64,000 bases of DNA from Streptomyces sp. CB03234 (lineage in GTDB: Bacteria; Actinomycetota; Actinomycetes; Streptomycetales; Streptomycetaceae), in the NCBI RefSeq assembly GCF_001905885.1, contig NZ_LIYH01000003.1, positions 62,001 through 126,000 on the forward strand, given 5' to 3'. Shown in pieces: positions 17,764 to 25,448 of the stretch. The notes under the pieces are model-generated. The model worked only from the letters and a program-made list of their open reading frames with translations. It did no database searches and was not told the origin of the DNA. Positions within the stretch are counted from its first letter, which is position 1. Each line of letters begins with the position of its first letter. The position numbers and the translations under genes were made by a program.

Positions 17764-18168
17764 TCAGCAGCCGTCGTAGCCCGCCGTCGGCATGGAGAGC
17801 CGGCGGTGCACATGGGCCTTCATCGCCGCGTCGTACGCCGGTTCGTCGAGCTCGGCCGTCTCCAGCCGTACGCCCCGGCGCTCGCACTCCGCCGTGAAGT
17901 CCCGCGCGGACGTCAGCGCCCGGTCCAGGACCCGTTCGTTGGGCGCGACGAACAGGTCGACCGCGCCCGCCTCGACGTCGGCCCACAGCATCCGGTGGTC
18001 GGGCCGCATCCCGTAGAACAGCAGTTGCCGGCTGACGACATAGCCCTTGTCGGCCGCCCACCGCTCGCACATGGCGTGCTGGCTGCGCGTGTCGACCAGG
18101 AAGGGGTCGCTGTCGAGCTCCTCGAGCGGCGTCAGACTGGCGATCGCCGCCACGCGTACGTCGTCCAT
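17764..18168 (-). CDS. orphan resolvase N-terminal-like protein
   Basis: 134 aa. The pattern MCERWAADKGYVVSRQ..., AVDLFVAPNERVLDRAL and FTAECERRGVRLETAE follows the catalytic-domain layout of serine recombinases (helix, 'g.vd.vvv..ldR', 'gv.l.t'). However, the N-terminal Y-x-R-x-S catalytic segment is not recognisable: the protein opens VRVAAIASLTPLEEL. There is also no DNA-binding tail. It may be a degenerate or repurposed resolvase-fold protein. The gene ends 21 bp before the GTG of the phosphatase-fold gene, so the two are probably co-transcribed. Confidence 0.6.
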   Translation of the reverse strand: MDDVRVAAIASLTPLEELDSDPFLVDTRSQHAMCERWAADKGYVVSRQLLFYGMRPDHRMLWADVEAGAVDLFVAPNERVLDRALTSARDFTAECERRGVRLETAELDEPAYDAAMKAHVHRRLSMPTAGYDGC

Positions 18169-18263
18169 GCCGCCGACCCTACTCCGATCGCCTCCGGGCG
18201 AGGAGGCGCGCATTTACGCTCGTAAGAGCTCGGAGGAGCGACGCGGGAGCGAGGAGGGCGGGC

Positions 18264-19046
18264 GTGCCGGTGGAGGTCACGTGGTGGGGTCATGCCACCT
18301 GTACGGTCCAGGACTCGGGAGTGCGGGTGCTCACCGATCCACTGTTCGTGCGCCGGCTGGCCCATCTGCGGCGGCGGCGCGGTGAACTGCCGCCGGCGGC
18401 GGCCGCGCGGGCGGAGGCGGTGCTGATCTCGCACCTGCACTCCGACCACCTGCACCTGCCGTCGCTGGCGCGGCTCGCGCCCGGTACACGGCTGATCGTG
18501 CCGCGCGGCGCCACGCGCGCGGTGCCTGGGCTGCGGAGGGTGGGCGCGGCGGGCGGACTGCGGATCACCGAGGTGGCGGTCGGCGACGAGGTGAAGGTGG
18601 ACGAGCTGGTCGTACGGGCGGTGCCGGCGCGCCACGACGGGCGGCGGCTGCCGGTGGGGCCGCACCTCTCCCCCGCGCTCGGGTACGTGATCAGCGGTGC
18701 GGCGCGCACGTACTTCGCCGGGGACACCGGGCTGTTCGACGGGATGGCGGCGGCCGTCGGGGAGGTGGACGTGGCGCTGCTGCCGGTCGGCGGATGGGGG
18801 CCGTTCCTGGGGCACGGGCACCTGGACGCGTCCCGGGCGGCCGAGGCGCTGGCCGCGCTGGCGCCGCGCGCGGCGGTGCCGGTGCACTACGGCACGTACT
18901 GGCCGATCGGGCTGGACGCGGTGCGGCCGCACGAGTTCCACGCGCCGGGTGAGGAGTTCGTACGGCACGCGGCGCGGCTGGCGCCGGGGGTGGCCGTGCA
19001 CCGGCTGGGGCACGGCGAGAGCGTGCGGCCGGAGGTGTCCGGGTGA
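18264..19046 (+). CDS. metallo-beta-lactamase-fold hydrolase (UlaG-like)
   Basis: 260 aa. The zinc motif is HLHSDHLH, preceded by WWGHATCTV and followed by PARHDGR, FAGDTGLFD and VPVHYGTYWP: the full set of metal ligands of the UlaG/RNaseZ-like MBL branch. The substrate is unknown; lactonase or phosphodiesterase activity is possible. GTG 18264 is preceded by GAGGAGGG. It overlaps the DedA gene start (GTGA) and is divergent from the resolvase-like gene. Confidence 0.9.
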   Translation: MPVEVTWWGHATCTVQDSGVRVLTDPLFVRRLAHLRRRRGELPPAAAARAEAVLISHLHSDHLHLPSLARLAPGTRLIVPRGATRAVPGLRRVGAAGGLRITEVAVGDEVKVDELVVRAVPARHDGRRLPVGPHLSPALGYVISGAARTYFAGDTGLFDGMAAAVGEVDVALLPVGGWGPFLGHGHLDASRAAEALAALAPRAAVPVHYGTYWPIGLDAVRPHEFHAPGEEFVRHAARLAPGVAVHRLGHGESVRPEVSG

Positions 19047-19651
19047 TCGGGGCGGTGGCCCAGTTGCCGCCCGAGTCGACCCAGCAGGCGGTCGGCTATC
19101 CGGCGCTGTTCCTGTTGGTGGCGCTGGGGGCGCTGGTGCCGGTGATCCCCACGGGGGCGATCGTCAGCTCGGCGGCGGTGGTGGCGTTCCATCAGACGTC
19201 GCCGGTCGCGCTGCTGGTGGTGTTCGCGCTGGCGGCGGGCGCGGCGTTCACGGGTGACGTGGCGCTGTACTGGCTGGGGCGGCGGGGCGTGCGGTCGAAG
19301 AACGGTTCGCGGTGGCTGGAGGCTTTGCGGGGGCGGGCGGCGCCGGACCGGCTGGAGCAGGCGCAGGCCAAGCTGCGGGAGCACCGGGTGTCGGTGCTGG
19401 TGCTGTCCCGGCTGGTCCCGGCGGGCCGGATCCCGGTGATGCTGGCGTGCCTGCTGGCCGGGATGCCGCTGCGCCGCTTCGTACGCGGCAACCTCCCGGC
19501 GTGCCTGGCGTGGGCGGTGACGTACCAGCTGATCGGCATCCTGGGCGGCTCGCTCTTCGCCCGCCCCTGGGAGGGCGTCCTGGCGGCGGTGGCCCTGACG
19601 GTGCTGATCAGCGCGGTGCCATCGGTGTGGCGGCGCGTGCGCCACACCTGA
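19043..19651 (+). CDS. DedA-family membrane protein
   Basis: 202 aa with hydrophobic segments at ALFLLVALGALVPVIPTGA, PVALLVVFALAAGAAFTGDVALYWLGRRG and a C-terminal pair. The re-entrant signature (FTGDVALYWLGRRG...SRLVPAGRIPVMLACLLAG) marks the VTT/SNARE-associated DedA family. These proteins are lipid scramblase- or transporter-like and affect membrane homeostasis, including undecaprenyl-phosphate recycling in some members. It is coupled to the MBL gene by GTGA overlap. Confidence 0.88.
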   Translation: MIGAVAQLPPESTQQAVGYPALFLLVALGALVPVIPTGAIVSSAAVVAFHQTSPVALLVVFALAAGAAFTGDVALYWLGRRGVRSKNGSRWLEALRGRAAPDRLEQAQAKLREHRVSVLVLSRLVPAGRIPVMLACLLAGMPLRRFVRGNLPACLAWAVTYQLIGILGGSLFARPWEGVLAAVALTVLISAVPSVWRRVRHT

Positions 19652-19657
19652 GCGGCG

Positions 19658-19893
19658 GCCCTCAGGCGGTCACCCCCGGGGCGGTGCGGCGGTCACCGCC
19701 GGGGCGGTCAGGCCCTGGGCGGTGCGGCGGTCACCGCATGGGCGGTCAGCCCCGGACGGTGCCGGGGTCACCCCCGGGCGGTGGGGGGTCACCACCGGGG
19801 CGGTGGAGGGGCACCCCCGGGCGGTGGGGGCTCAGCCCCGGGGCGGTGTCGGGGTCACCGCCGGGGCGGTGGGGGCTCAGCCGCGGTGCCTGG
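19658..19893. repeat. array of ~11 imperfect 15-23-bp dyad repeats
   Basis: The unit starts GGCGGT and contains a small dyad centred on TC: GCGGTCACCGC, GGGGTCACCCCC, GGGCTCAGCCC and variants. Changes on one arm are often matched on the other (GGT/ACC versus GCT/AGC). The array fills most of the 368-bp space between convergent dedA and the MBL gene ending at 20020. No gene is supported here; the remaining 19894-20019 shows nothing distinct. Confidence 0.75.
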
Positions 19894-20019
19894 GGCGAGT
19901 GAGGTGAAGGGGCGCGCGGGCGTCGAAAGGGAGAACGCGCGGAGGCCGCGAGGAACGAGCGGCCGAGCACGATCGACCGTCGACGCACGCTTCAGCGCCC
20001 CGGAGCCGAACCGAGCCTC

Positions 20020-21054
20020 CTAAAGAAGGCGCGAGGCGCCGACGGGGAGGTCCCAGAGGTGGTCGCGGGGCAGGCCGGCTTTTTCCCAGGCGGCGCGGAC
20101 GCGGGTGAGGGGTTCCATGACCGGTTCGGAGGAGAGGACGAAGGTGGCCCAGTGCATGGGGGCCATGATCCGGGCGCCGAGGTCCTGGTGGGCCTGGACG
20201 GCCTCTTCCGGGTCGGTGTGGACGTCGCGCAGCCACCAGCGGGGGGCGTAGGCGCCGATGGGCAGGAGGGCGACGTCGATGCCGGGGTGGCGGCGGCCGA
20301 TCTCCTTGAACCAGTGGCCGTAGCCGGTGTCGCCCGCGAAGTAGACGCGGTGCCCGTGGCGGTCGGCGAGCACCCAGCCGCCCCACAGGGAGCGGCAGGT
20401 GTCGGTGAGGGTGCGCTTGGACCAGTGGTGGGAGGGGACGAAGTCGAAGCGGACGCCACGCAGTTCGGCGGTCTCCCACCAGTCGAGTTCGGTGACGTGG
20501 GTGAAGCGGCGGCGGCGGAACCAGCGGCCGAGGCCGGCGGGGACGAAGACGGGGGTGTCGCGGGGCAGTCTTCTTACGGTGGGGGCGTCCAGGTGGTCGT
20601 AGTGGTTGTGGCTGATGACGACGGCGTCGACGGGCGGCAGGTCCTCCCATCGCACGCCGACGGGGGTGATGCGGGCGGGCGTGCCGAGGATGCGGCGGGA
20701 CCAGACGGGGTCGGTGAGGACGGTGAGCCCGCCGATGCGGATGATCCAGCTGGCGTGCCCGGCCCAGGTGACGGCGACGGCGCCGGGCTCCACGTCGGGC
20801 AGGGGCTCGGGCTGGAACGGCAGGTGCGGGATGTCCCGGAGGCCTTCGGCGGTGGGCCGCACCGCTCCCTCGCGCGCGAGCCTGGCCATGGCCCGTACGC
20901 CGGGGAGGGGCGCGGTCAGCCGGTCGGCGAAGGATCTCGGCCAGGTGCGGAGCTGGCCGAGGGGGCGTGGGCCGCCGGCCGGGGTGTGCTCGGGGCGCCC
21001 GGTGGGGGCCCGGTCCGCGGAGGGGTGGTCGGTGGGTGCCGTCTGTTCCGTCAT
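20020..21054 (-). CDS. metallo-beta-lactamase-fold hydrolase (NAPE-PLD/RomA-like)
   Basis: 344 aa. Motifs are VTWAGHASWIIRIGGLTVLTDPVW, the zinc site SHNHYDHLD, FVPSHHWSKR, YFAGDTGYG, and the late histidine in PMHWATF. This is the NAPE-PLD-like branch that can cleave N-acylated phospholipids or cyclic phosphodiesters; bacterial members are mostly uncharacterised. The first ~50 residues are Pro/Thr-rich and look disordered. It is encoded just downstream of the aminotransferase-like gene on the same strand (13-bp gap). Confidence 0.9.
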   Translation of the reverse strand: MTEQTAPTDHPSADRAPTGRPEHTPAGGPRPLGQLRTWPRSFADRLTAPLPGVRAMARLAREGAVRPTAEGLRDIPHLPFQPEPLPDVEPGAVAVTWAGHASWIIRIGGLTVLTDPVWSRRILGTPARITPVGVRWEDLPPVDAVVISHNHYDHLDAPTVRRLPRDTPVFVPAGLGRWFRRRRFTHVTELDWWETAELRGVRFDFVPSHHWSKRTLTDTCRSLWGGWVLADRHGHRVYFAGDTGYGHWFKEIGRRHPGIDVALLPIGAYAPRWWLRDVHTDPEEAVQAHQDLGARIMAPMHWATFVLSSEPVMEPLTRVRAAWEKAGLPRDHLWDLPVGASRLL

Positions 21055-21067
21055 CTGCCAGCTCCGT

Positions 21068-22309
21068 TCACCGTGGTTCCTGAAGTTCGTGAAAAGCAGA
21101 ACCGAACCTGTCCAACGCCCTGGCCACGTGCGGTGATTCCAGCGGATCCGCCGCTGTGGAGGTCTCCGCCGTGAGGGACTCCGTGCGCTCCTCGGGGGTT
21201 GCGCCGAGCAGGGGCCAGGTCGCCAGGCGCACCCGCAGCGCGCCGAGTTCGTCGCCGAACCGGTGGCCGCCGGGGACGAGCACGCCGAGGCGGTCGGTCA
21301 GGTATTCCTCCAGTTCCATGGAGTCGGTCACGCCGCGCTCGGCGAGGCGGCCGCGCAGCGGCCCGAGGTCGGCGTACAGGTGCCGTCCCGCCCTGGGTGG
21401 CAGGGCGAGCGCCCCGGCGGTCAGCACCGCGTGGTGCGCGGCGGCCGCCACGCGCGCGTGCAGCGCGGCGGTGGCCCGCGCCCGGGTGGTGACCGCCTCG
21501 GGTTCGCCGAGCGCGTGGGCGGCGGCCGCGGCGACGGGGGCGGCGACCTGGGCGCCGAGCGCGGTGAGCCGGTCCAGGGTGCGGGCGCGGCGGGCGGGGC
21601 CGGGCCCGGTGTGCGGGAAACGGGCGATGGCGGCGGGCCAGGCGGCGGGGGTGAGGGAGCCGGCCAGGTCGCACAGGACGGTGACGTCGTCGGGGCACAT
21701 CTCGGCGGGGCTGACGAGCACGGTGTCGTGCGGGTCGTGCAGGGTGTCGCGCCATGTCTCGTCGCTGATGATGTGCAGGCCCTCGGCGACGGCCGCCTCG
21801 CACGCCTCGCGCACCACCTCGGGCGGGGCGACGGTGGCGGTGGGGTCGTCGGCGACGGAGAGCAGCAGGACCGCCGGGTGGCCGCCTTCGGCGCGGACGC
21901 GCCGTACGGTTTCCAGCAGGGCGTACGGGTCGGGTACGCCGCCGCACTCGGCGGGCGTCGGCACGTGGTAGGCGGGCCGGCCCAGGAGCCGGGCCTGGGG
22001 GGTCCACCAGGCGGGGCAGGGCCGGGGCATGAGGACGTCGCCGCCGTGGGCGGCCATGAGCGCCGACAGCAGCGGCTGGGCGCCGGGCGCGGCGGCCAGG
22101 TCCTCGGGGTGGCAGCGCAGGCCGCGCCGCCACCAGTAGCCGCAGGCCGCGTCGCGCAGCACGGCGCCGCCGCCGGGCGGTTCGGGTTCGGTGCGGTGGG
22201 CGGCGGCCGCGAGGACGGCGGCCAGCTCGGGCAGGACGGGCAGGCCGGGTTCCGGCGCGGGGGGCCCGTAGCGGACGGGTCCGCGCCCTCGGGTGTCCGG
22301 CTGCCGCAT
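21068..22309 (-). CDS. class I aminotransferase-fold protein lacking the PLP lysine
   Basis: 413 aa from ATG 22309, which has a GGAGG site 8 nt upstream. The fold-type I pattern is present: PLLSALMAAHGGDVLMPRPCPAWW, and HIISDETWRDTL with the pyridine-binding Asp. But the segment that should carry the Schiff-base lysine (S-x-S-K) reads LAGSLTPAAWP, with Leu in its place. A non-catalytic or altered-chemistry protein is therefore likely. It is downstream of the ANTAR gene on the same strand and 13 bp from the MBL gene. Confidence 0.75.
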   Translation of the reverse strand: MRQPDTRGRGPVRYGPPAPEPGLPVLPELAAVLAAAAHRTEPEPPGGGAVLRDAACGYWWRRGLRCHPEDLAAAPGAQPLLSALMAAHGGDVLMPRPCPAWWTPQARLLGRPAYHVPTPAECGGVPDPYALLETVRRVRAEGGHPAVLLLSVADDPTATVAPPEVVREACEAAVAEGLHIISDETWRDTLHDPHDTVLVSPAEMCPDDVTVLCDLAGSLTPAAWPAAIARFPHTGPGPARRARTLDRLTALGAQVAAPVAAAAAHALGEPEAVTTRARATAALHARVAAAAHHAVLTAGALALPPRAGRHLYADLGPLRGRLAERGVTDSMELEEYLTDRLGVLVPGGHRFGDELGALRVRLATWPLLGATPEERTESLTAETSTAADPLESPHVARALDRFGSAFHELQEPR

Positions 22310-22426
22310 GCCCTCACCTCCGCCGCTGGAGCTCCGCCGCTGGTGGTCCGGGGACATGTGCCCAGCCCCACAGCCCTTTATACGGAGGTTCTTCACAAAT
22401 CGCCGCTCCGGGATTCCGCCGCACCG

Positions 22427-23140
22427 TCATCCACGGGGTGCCAGGCGGGCCAGTTCCTTCTCCAGGCCGCGCCCCCGGGTGCGTACGACGCCCGCCGCGA
22501 CGTCGGCGAGCTTGCGGTTGGTGAGCTGCGAGACGTGCCGCAGCACGCCGTACGCCTCGTCGGCGTCGCAGCCGAGGACGTGCATCACGATGCCGCCGGC
22601 CTGGTCGATCACCGGCCGGGAGCGCAGCGCCGTGGCGAGCTGACCGACCTCGGTGAGGGCGGCGCGGTACCGCCGGTCGCGGGCCAGGCCGGCCGTGATC
22701 TCCTCGCCGAGGAGCGCGACGCAGCCGTGTGCGGCGTGCTCCAGGGAGCCGGGCCGGAAGCCGTACAGGTTGAGGGTGATGTCCATGCCGGCCCGGTGGT
22801 AGGGGAGCGTGACGCTGGCGCGTACGCCGGAGCCGAGGGCCATCGCCCGGTAGTCGGGCCAGCGTTCGTCCGTCAGCAGGTCCTCCGCGTCGACCGGTTC
22901 GCCGCTGTCGAGGGCGGCCCTGATGGGGCCGTCGCCGGAGTCGAGCTGGACCGAGACGAGGGCCGCGAGATCGGGGTGCGTGGCGCTGGTGCGGCGTTCG
23001 CCGTCACCGTCGGCGTCGCTGAGCGTCGCGACGGCTCCGCAGCAGGCGGGGACGGAGCGTACGCACTGCTCGGTCAGTTGGTGCAGCTTGCGTGCGGTGG
23101 ATGCCGGTTCCGGGCCTTCGTACTCCTGCTCGGGGAACAT
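22427..23140 (-). CDS. GAF-ANTAR domain RNA-binding regulator
   Basis: 237 aa. The N-terminal GAF-like sensor (residues ~15-165, including RASVTLPYHRAGMDITLNLYG) is followed by a C-terminal ANTAR helical bundle (LRSRPVIDQAGGIVMHVLGC ... LADVAAGVV). ANTAR proteins bind paired hairpins in nascent RNA and act as antiterminators. ATG 23140 lies after GGAG. It is divergent from the PAS/GAF protein gene at 23233; the two may be parts of one sensing circuit with the nearby sigma factor, which is inference. Confidence 0.9.
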   Translation of the reverse strand: MFPEQEYEGPEPASTARKLHQLTEQCVRSVPACCGAVATLSDADGDGERRTSATHPDLAALVSVQLDSGDGPIRAALDSGEPVDAEDLLTDERWPDYRAMALGSGVRASVTLPYHRAGMDITLNLYGFRPGSLEHAAHGCVALLGEEITAGLARDRRYRAALTEVGQLATALRSRPVIDQAGGIVMHVLGCDADEAYGVLRHVSQLTNRKLADVAAGVVRTRGRGLEKELARLAPRG

Positions 23141-23232
23141 GGCGTACCACTCCTCTCTCGCTCCGGCTGCCCCGTGCCCGCAGCTCGAAACGGCCGTTCC
23201 CGTCGGCTCCGTGGTCCGGTTACGGTGCTTCC

Positions 23233-24384
23233 ATGACGCAGACGGACGAGTTCGGCGAGGATCTCGCGGATTTTGTACGACGGGTCGCCGAACTGCGCTC
23301 CGCACGCGCTCTTCCGCCCGCCGAGCAGCAGGGCGTCCTGGACGCGGCGCTCTTCGAACTCCAGCATGCGGCAGAGTCGCTCTGGCCGCGCTACGAGCGG
23401 CTCGCCGCCAGGGCCCCGGACGGCACGTCGGCCGACCGGCAGGAGCGGCAGCTGCTGAAGACGCTGTTCCAGCGGTTGCCGCTGCCGGTCGCGCTGGTCG
23501 ACCGCGACACGGTGGTACGCCGGATGAACTTCGCCGCGACGGGTCTGACCGGGGTCCGCGCCGGTTACGCCACGGGCCGCCCGCTGGCCGGGCTGCTGGT
23601 CTCCGGCGACCGGGCCCCCTTCCGTACGCAGGCGGCAGCCACGGCGCGCGGCGAGGGCGCCCGCAGCGTGACCGTACGGCTCCAGCAGCGGCCGCACGAG
23701 CCGGTGCGGGCCTCCCTGGTCGCGCTGCCGCTGCCGGGTGAGCCGCAGCCCACGGTGCTCGTGGTGCTCCAGCCGGGTGTGTCGGGCACGGCGGCGCCGG
23801 CGGCCGCCGGGGCGGTGGGGCGCCGGCTGCTGCCGCCCGACCTGGCGGAGGCCACGCAGCGCGCCGGGATGATGGACCTGGTGGACGCGATGGCGGTCGC
23901 CCTGCTGACCTCCCCGCCGGGGGACGCGGAGGCGGCGCTGCGGGCGGCCGCGCGGGTGCTGCACGGCCGGTTCGCGGACTGGGTGGTGGCGGACACGTCC
24001 GGGGCGGGGCGGCCGCTGCGGCGGGCGGTGGCGCTGGGGCCGCCGGACGAGGCGTACGCGCCGCTGGTGAAGGCGGTCGCGGAGCAGGACCCGGAGGCCT
24101 GCCCGCTGGTGGTGGAGGTGGCCCGGGGCGGGTCGGCCTCCTTGCAGGTGCGGCCCGAGGACGTCCTCGCGCTGGGCGAGGACGCCTCGGGCGCGTCGGT
24201 GCTGGTGCGGGCCGAGGTCAGCTCGCTGCTGTGCCTGCCGCTGCCTGGGGAGGACGGCGGCGTGCTGGGCGTGCTGACGCTGCTGCGTACGGGCGCGAGA
24301 CGGGCGTTCTCGATGGCGGAGGGGCAGGCCGCCGATGTGATGTCCCGCCACATCGCGCTCGCTATGCGGCGACGTCCCGCATGA
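23233..24384 (+). CDS. PAS-like plus GAF sensor protein without output domain
   Basis: 383 aa. Residues ~75-165 are PAS-like (FQRLPLPVALVDRDTVVRRM ... LTGVRAGYATGRPLAGLL). Residues ~215-380 are GAF-like (MDLVDAMAVALLTSPPGDAE ... LLCLPLPGEDGGVLGVLTLL). No kinase, phosphatase or DNA-binding output is present. Similar Streptomyces proteins carry a C-terminal SpoIIE phosphatase; here the gene stops at the GAF, so it may work by protein contact. The 3' end overlaps the convergent sigma gene by 23 bp. Confidence 0.82.
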   Translation: MTQTDEFGEDLADFVRRVAELRSARALPPAEQQGVLDAALFELQHAAESLWPRYERLAARAPDGTSADRQERQLLKTLFQRLPLPVALVDRDTVVRRMNFAATGLTGVRAGYATGRPLAGLLVSGDRAPFRTQAAATARGEGARSVTVRLQQRPHEPVRASLVALPLPGEPQPTVLVVLQPGVSGTAAPAAAGAVGRRLLPPDLAEATQRAGMMDLVDAMAVALLTSPPGDAEAALRAAARVLHGRFADWVVADTSGAGRPLRRAVALGPPDEAYAPLVKAVAEQDPEACPLVVEVARGGSASLQVRPEDVLALGEDASGASVLVRAEVSSLLCLPLPGEDGGVLGVLTLLRTGARRAFSMAEGQAADVMSRHIALAMRRRPA

Positions 24385-25156
24385 TGTCCTCCCGCATCTG
24401 CGTGCAGCAGCGGCTGATCAGCCGGGACACGTGCATCTGGGAGATGCCGAGGTCCTCGGCGATCCGGCTCTGCGTCATGTCGCGGAAGAACCGCATGTAG
24501 AGGATCTTCTGCTCGCGTTCGGGCAGGTTGCGCAGGCGCGGCTTGACCGATTCGCGGTCGATGACGACGTCGAGGGCCGGGTCGGGGCCGCCGAGCGCGT
24601 CGACGAGGGTGTATCCGTCCTCGGTTCCGGGAAGCTCCGCGTCCAGGGAGAGGGCGGTGAAGCTGTCGAGGGCCTCCAGCCCGGCGACGGCTTCCTCCTC
24701 GGTCATGCCGGCCTTCTTGGCGATCTCGGACACGGTGGGAGCGCGGCCTCCGACCGAGTGCGAGAGTTCCTGGTATGCGGTGCGGACGCGGCCGCGCAGG
24801 TCCTGGACACGGCGCGGGACGTGGAGCGTCCACATGTGGTCACGGAAGTGGCGCTTGATCTCGCCGGTGATGGTGGGTACGGCGAAGCTCTCGAAGGCCG
24901 CGCCACGTTCGGGGTCGTACCGGTCCACGGCCTTGACCAGGCCGAGGGCGGCGACCTGCTTGAGGTCCTCCAGGGACTCGCCGCGGTTGCGGAACCGGCC
25001 GGCGAGCCGGTCCGCCATGGGCAGCCAGGCGCGGACGATGTCCTGTCGGACGGCTTCCCGTTCCTCGCCCTCGGGCAGGGTGGCCAGGCGCTGGAACGCC
25101 TCGGCGGTGTCGGGGGCGTCGTCGTGCGGATGCTTCGTGTGAGCGAGGGTAAGCAT
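24362..25156 (-). CDS. RNA polymerase sigma factor, SigB/SigF/SigG type
   Basis: 264 aa. Region 2 reads EDLKQVAALGLVKAVDRYDPERGAAFESFAVPTITGEIKRHFRD, region 3 APTVSEIAKKAGMTEEEAV, and region 4 LPEREQKILYMRFFRDMTQSRIAEDLGISQMHVSRLI. This is the stress/sporulation subgroup that reads GNNT-N14-16-GGGTAY promoters in Streptomyces. ATG 25156 starts the conserved-length protein. No dedicated anti-sigma (RsbW-type) or anti-anti-sigma gene is adjacent, though the SpoIIE-type phosphatase at the window end could belong to such a system. Sites matching its expected specificity precede many genes from 27.6 to 44 kb. Confidence 0.93.
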   Translation of the reverse strand: MLTLAHTKHPHDDAPDTAEAFQRLATLPEGEEREAVRQDIVRAWLPMADRLAGRFRNRGESLEDLKQVAALGLVKAVDRYDPERGAAFESFAVPTITGEIKRHFRDHMWTLHVPRRVQDLRGRVRTAYQELSHSVGGRAPTVSEIAKKAGMTEEEAVAGLEALDSFTALSLDAELPGTEDGYTLVDALGGPDPALDVVIDRESVKPRLRNLPEREQKILYMRFFRDMTQSRIAEDLGISQMHVSRLISRCCTQMREDIMRDVAA

Positions 25157-25347
25157 GATGCTTTTCAGCTCCCTGAACGGTGCTGACGGTTGGCTGTCAC
25201 CCCGAGGAGAGCTCCTTTCTCCGGGCAGGGGACACGCCCGGAACGGATCGCCGCTCCTACGGACGTGCCTCCGGTCCGAAGCACGAGATGCGCATGCCCG
25301 GGGCCGACCCCGGCAAACTCCTGATTCCATGCTGGCCGCGTTCGGGC

Positions 25348-25372
25348 GTTTCCGCTCTTCGAGGCCCGGTAC
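25348..25372 (+). promoter_or_regulatory. possible SigB-like promoter of the TPP-enzyme gene
   Basis: GTTT-N15-CGGTAC lies 76 bp upstream of ATG 25449, one mismatch from GGGTAC. The 292-bp divergent region (25157-25448) holds no gene. The palindrome GGTACC here also gives a minus-strand GGGTAC toward the sigma gene, with a GTGT element at a non-ideal 17-nt spacing. Confidence 0.35.
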
Positions 25373-25448
25373 CCGGGCCCGTACTGCCGGAACACCAGAA
25401 AGTTACCGGCGAGTACGAACCCGACCGGAGAGGCCAGGAGGACCGCTG

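Noticed and set aside
13601..17779. A 1392-codon open frame on the plus strand
   Set aside because: It is antisense to the MoxR, APC and phosphatase-fold genes, which have clear motifs. Its Glu/Asp/Gly-rich sequence is the typical mirror of high-GC coding DNA.
19658..19893. Possible CRISPR array
   Set aside because: Repeats are imperfect, 15-23 bp, without unique spacers of constant length, and no cas genes are present.
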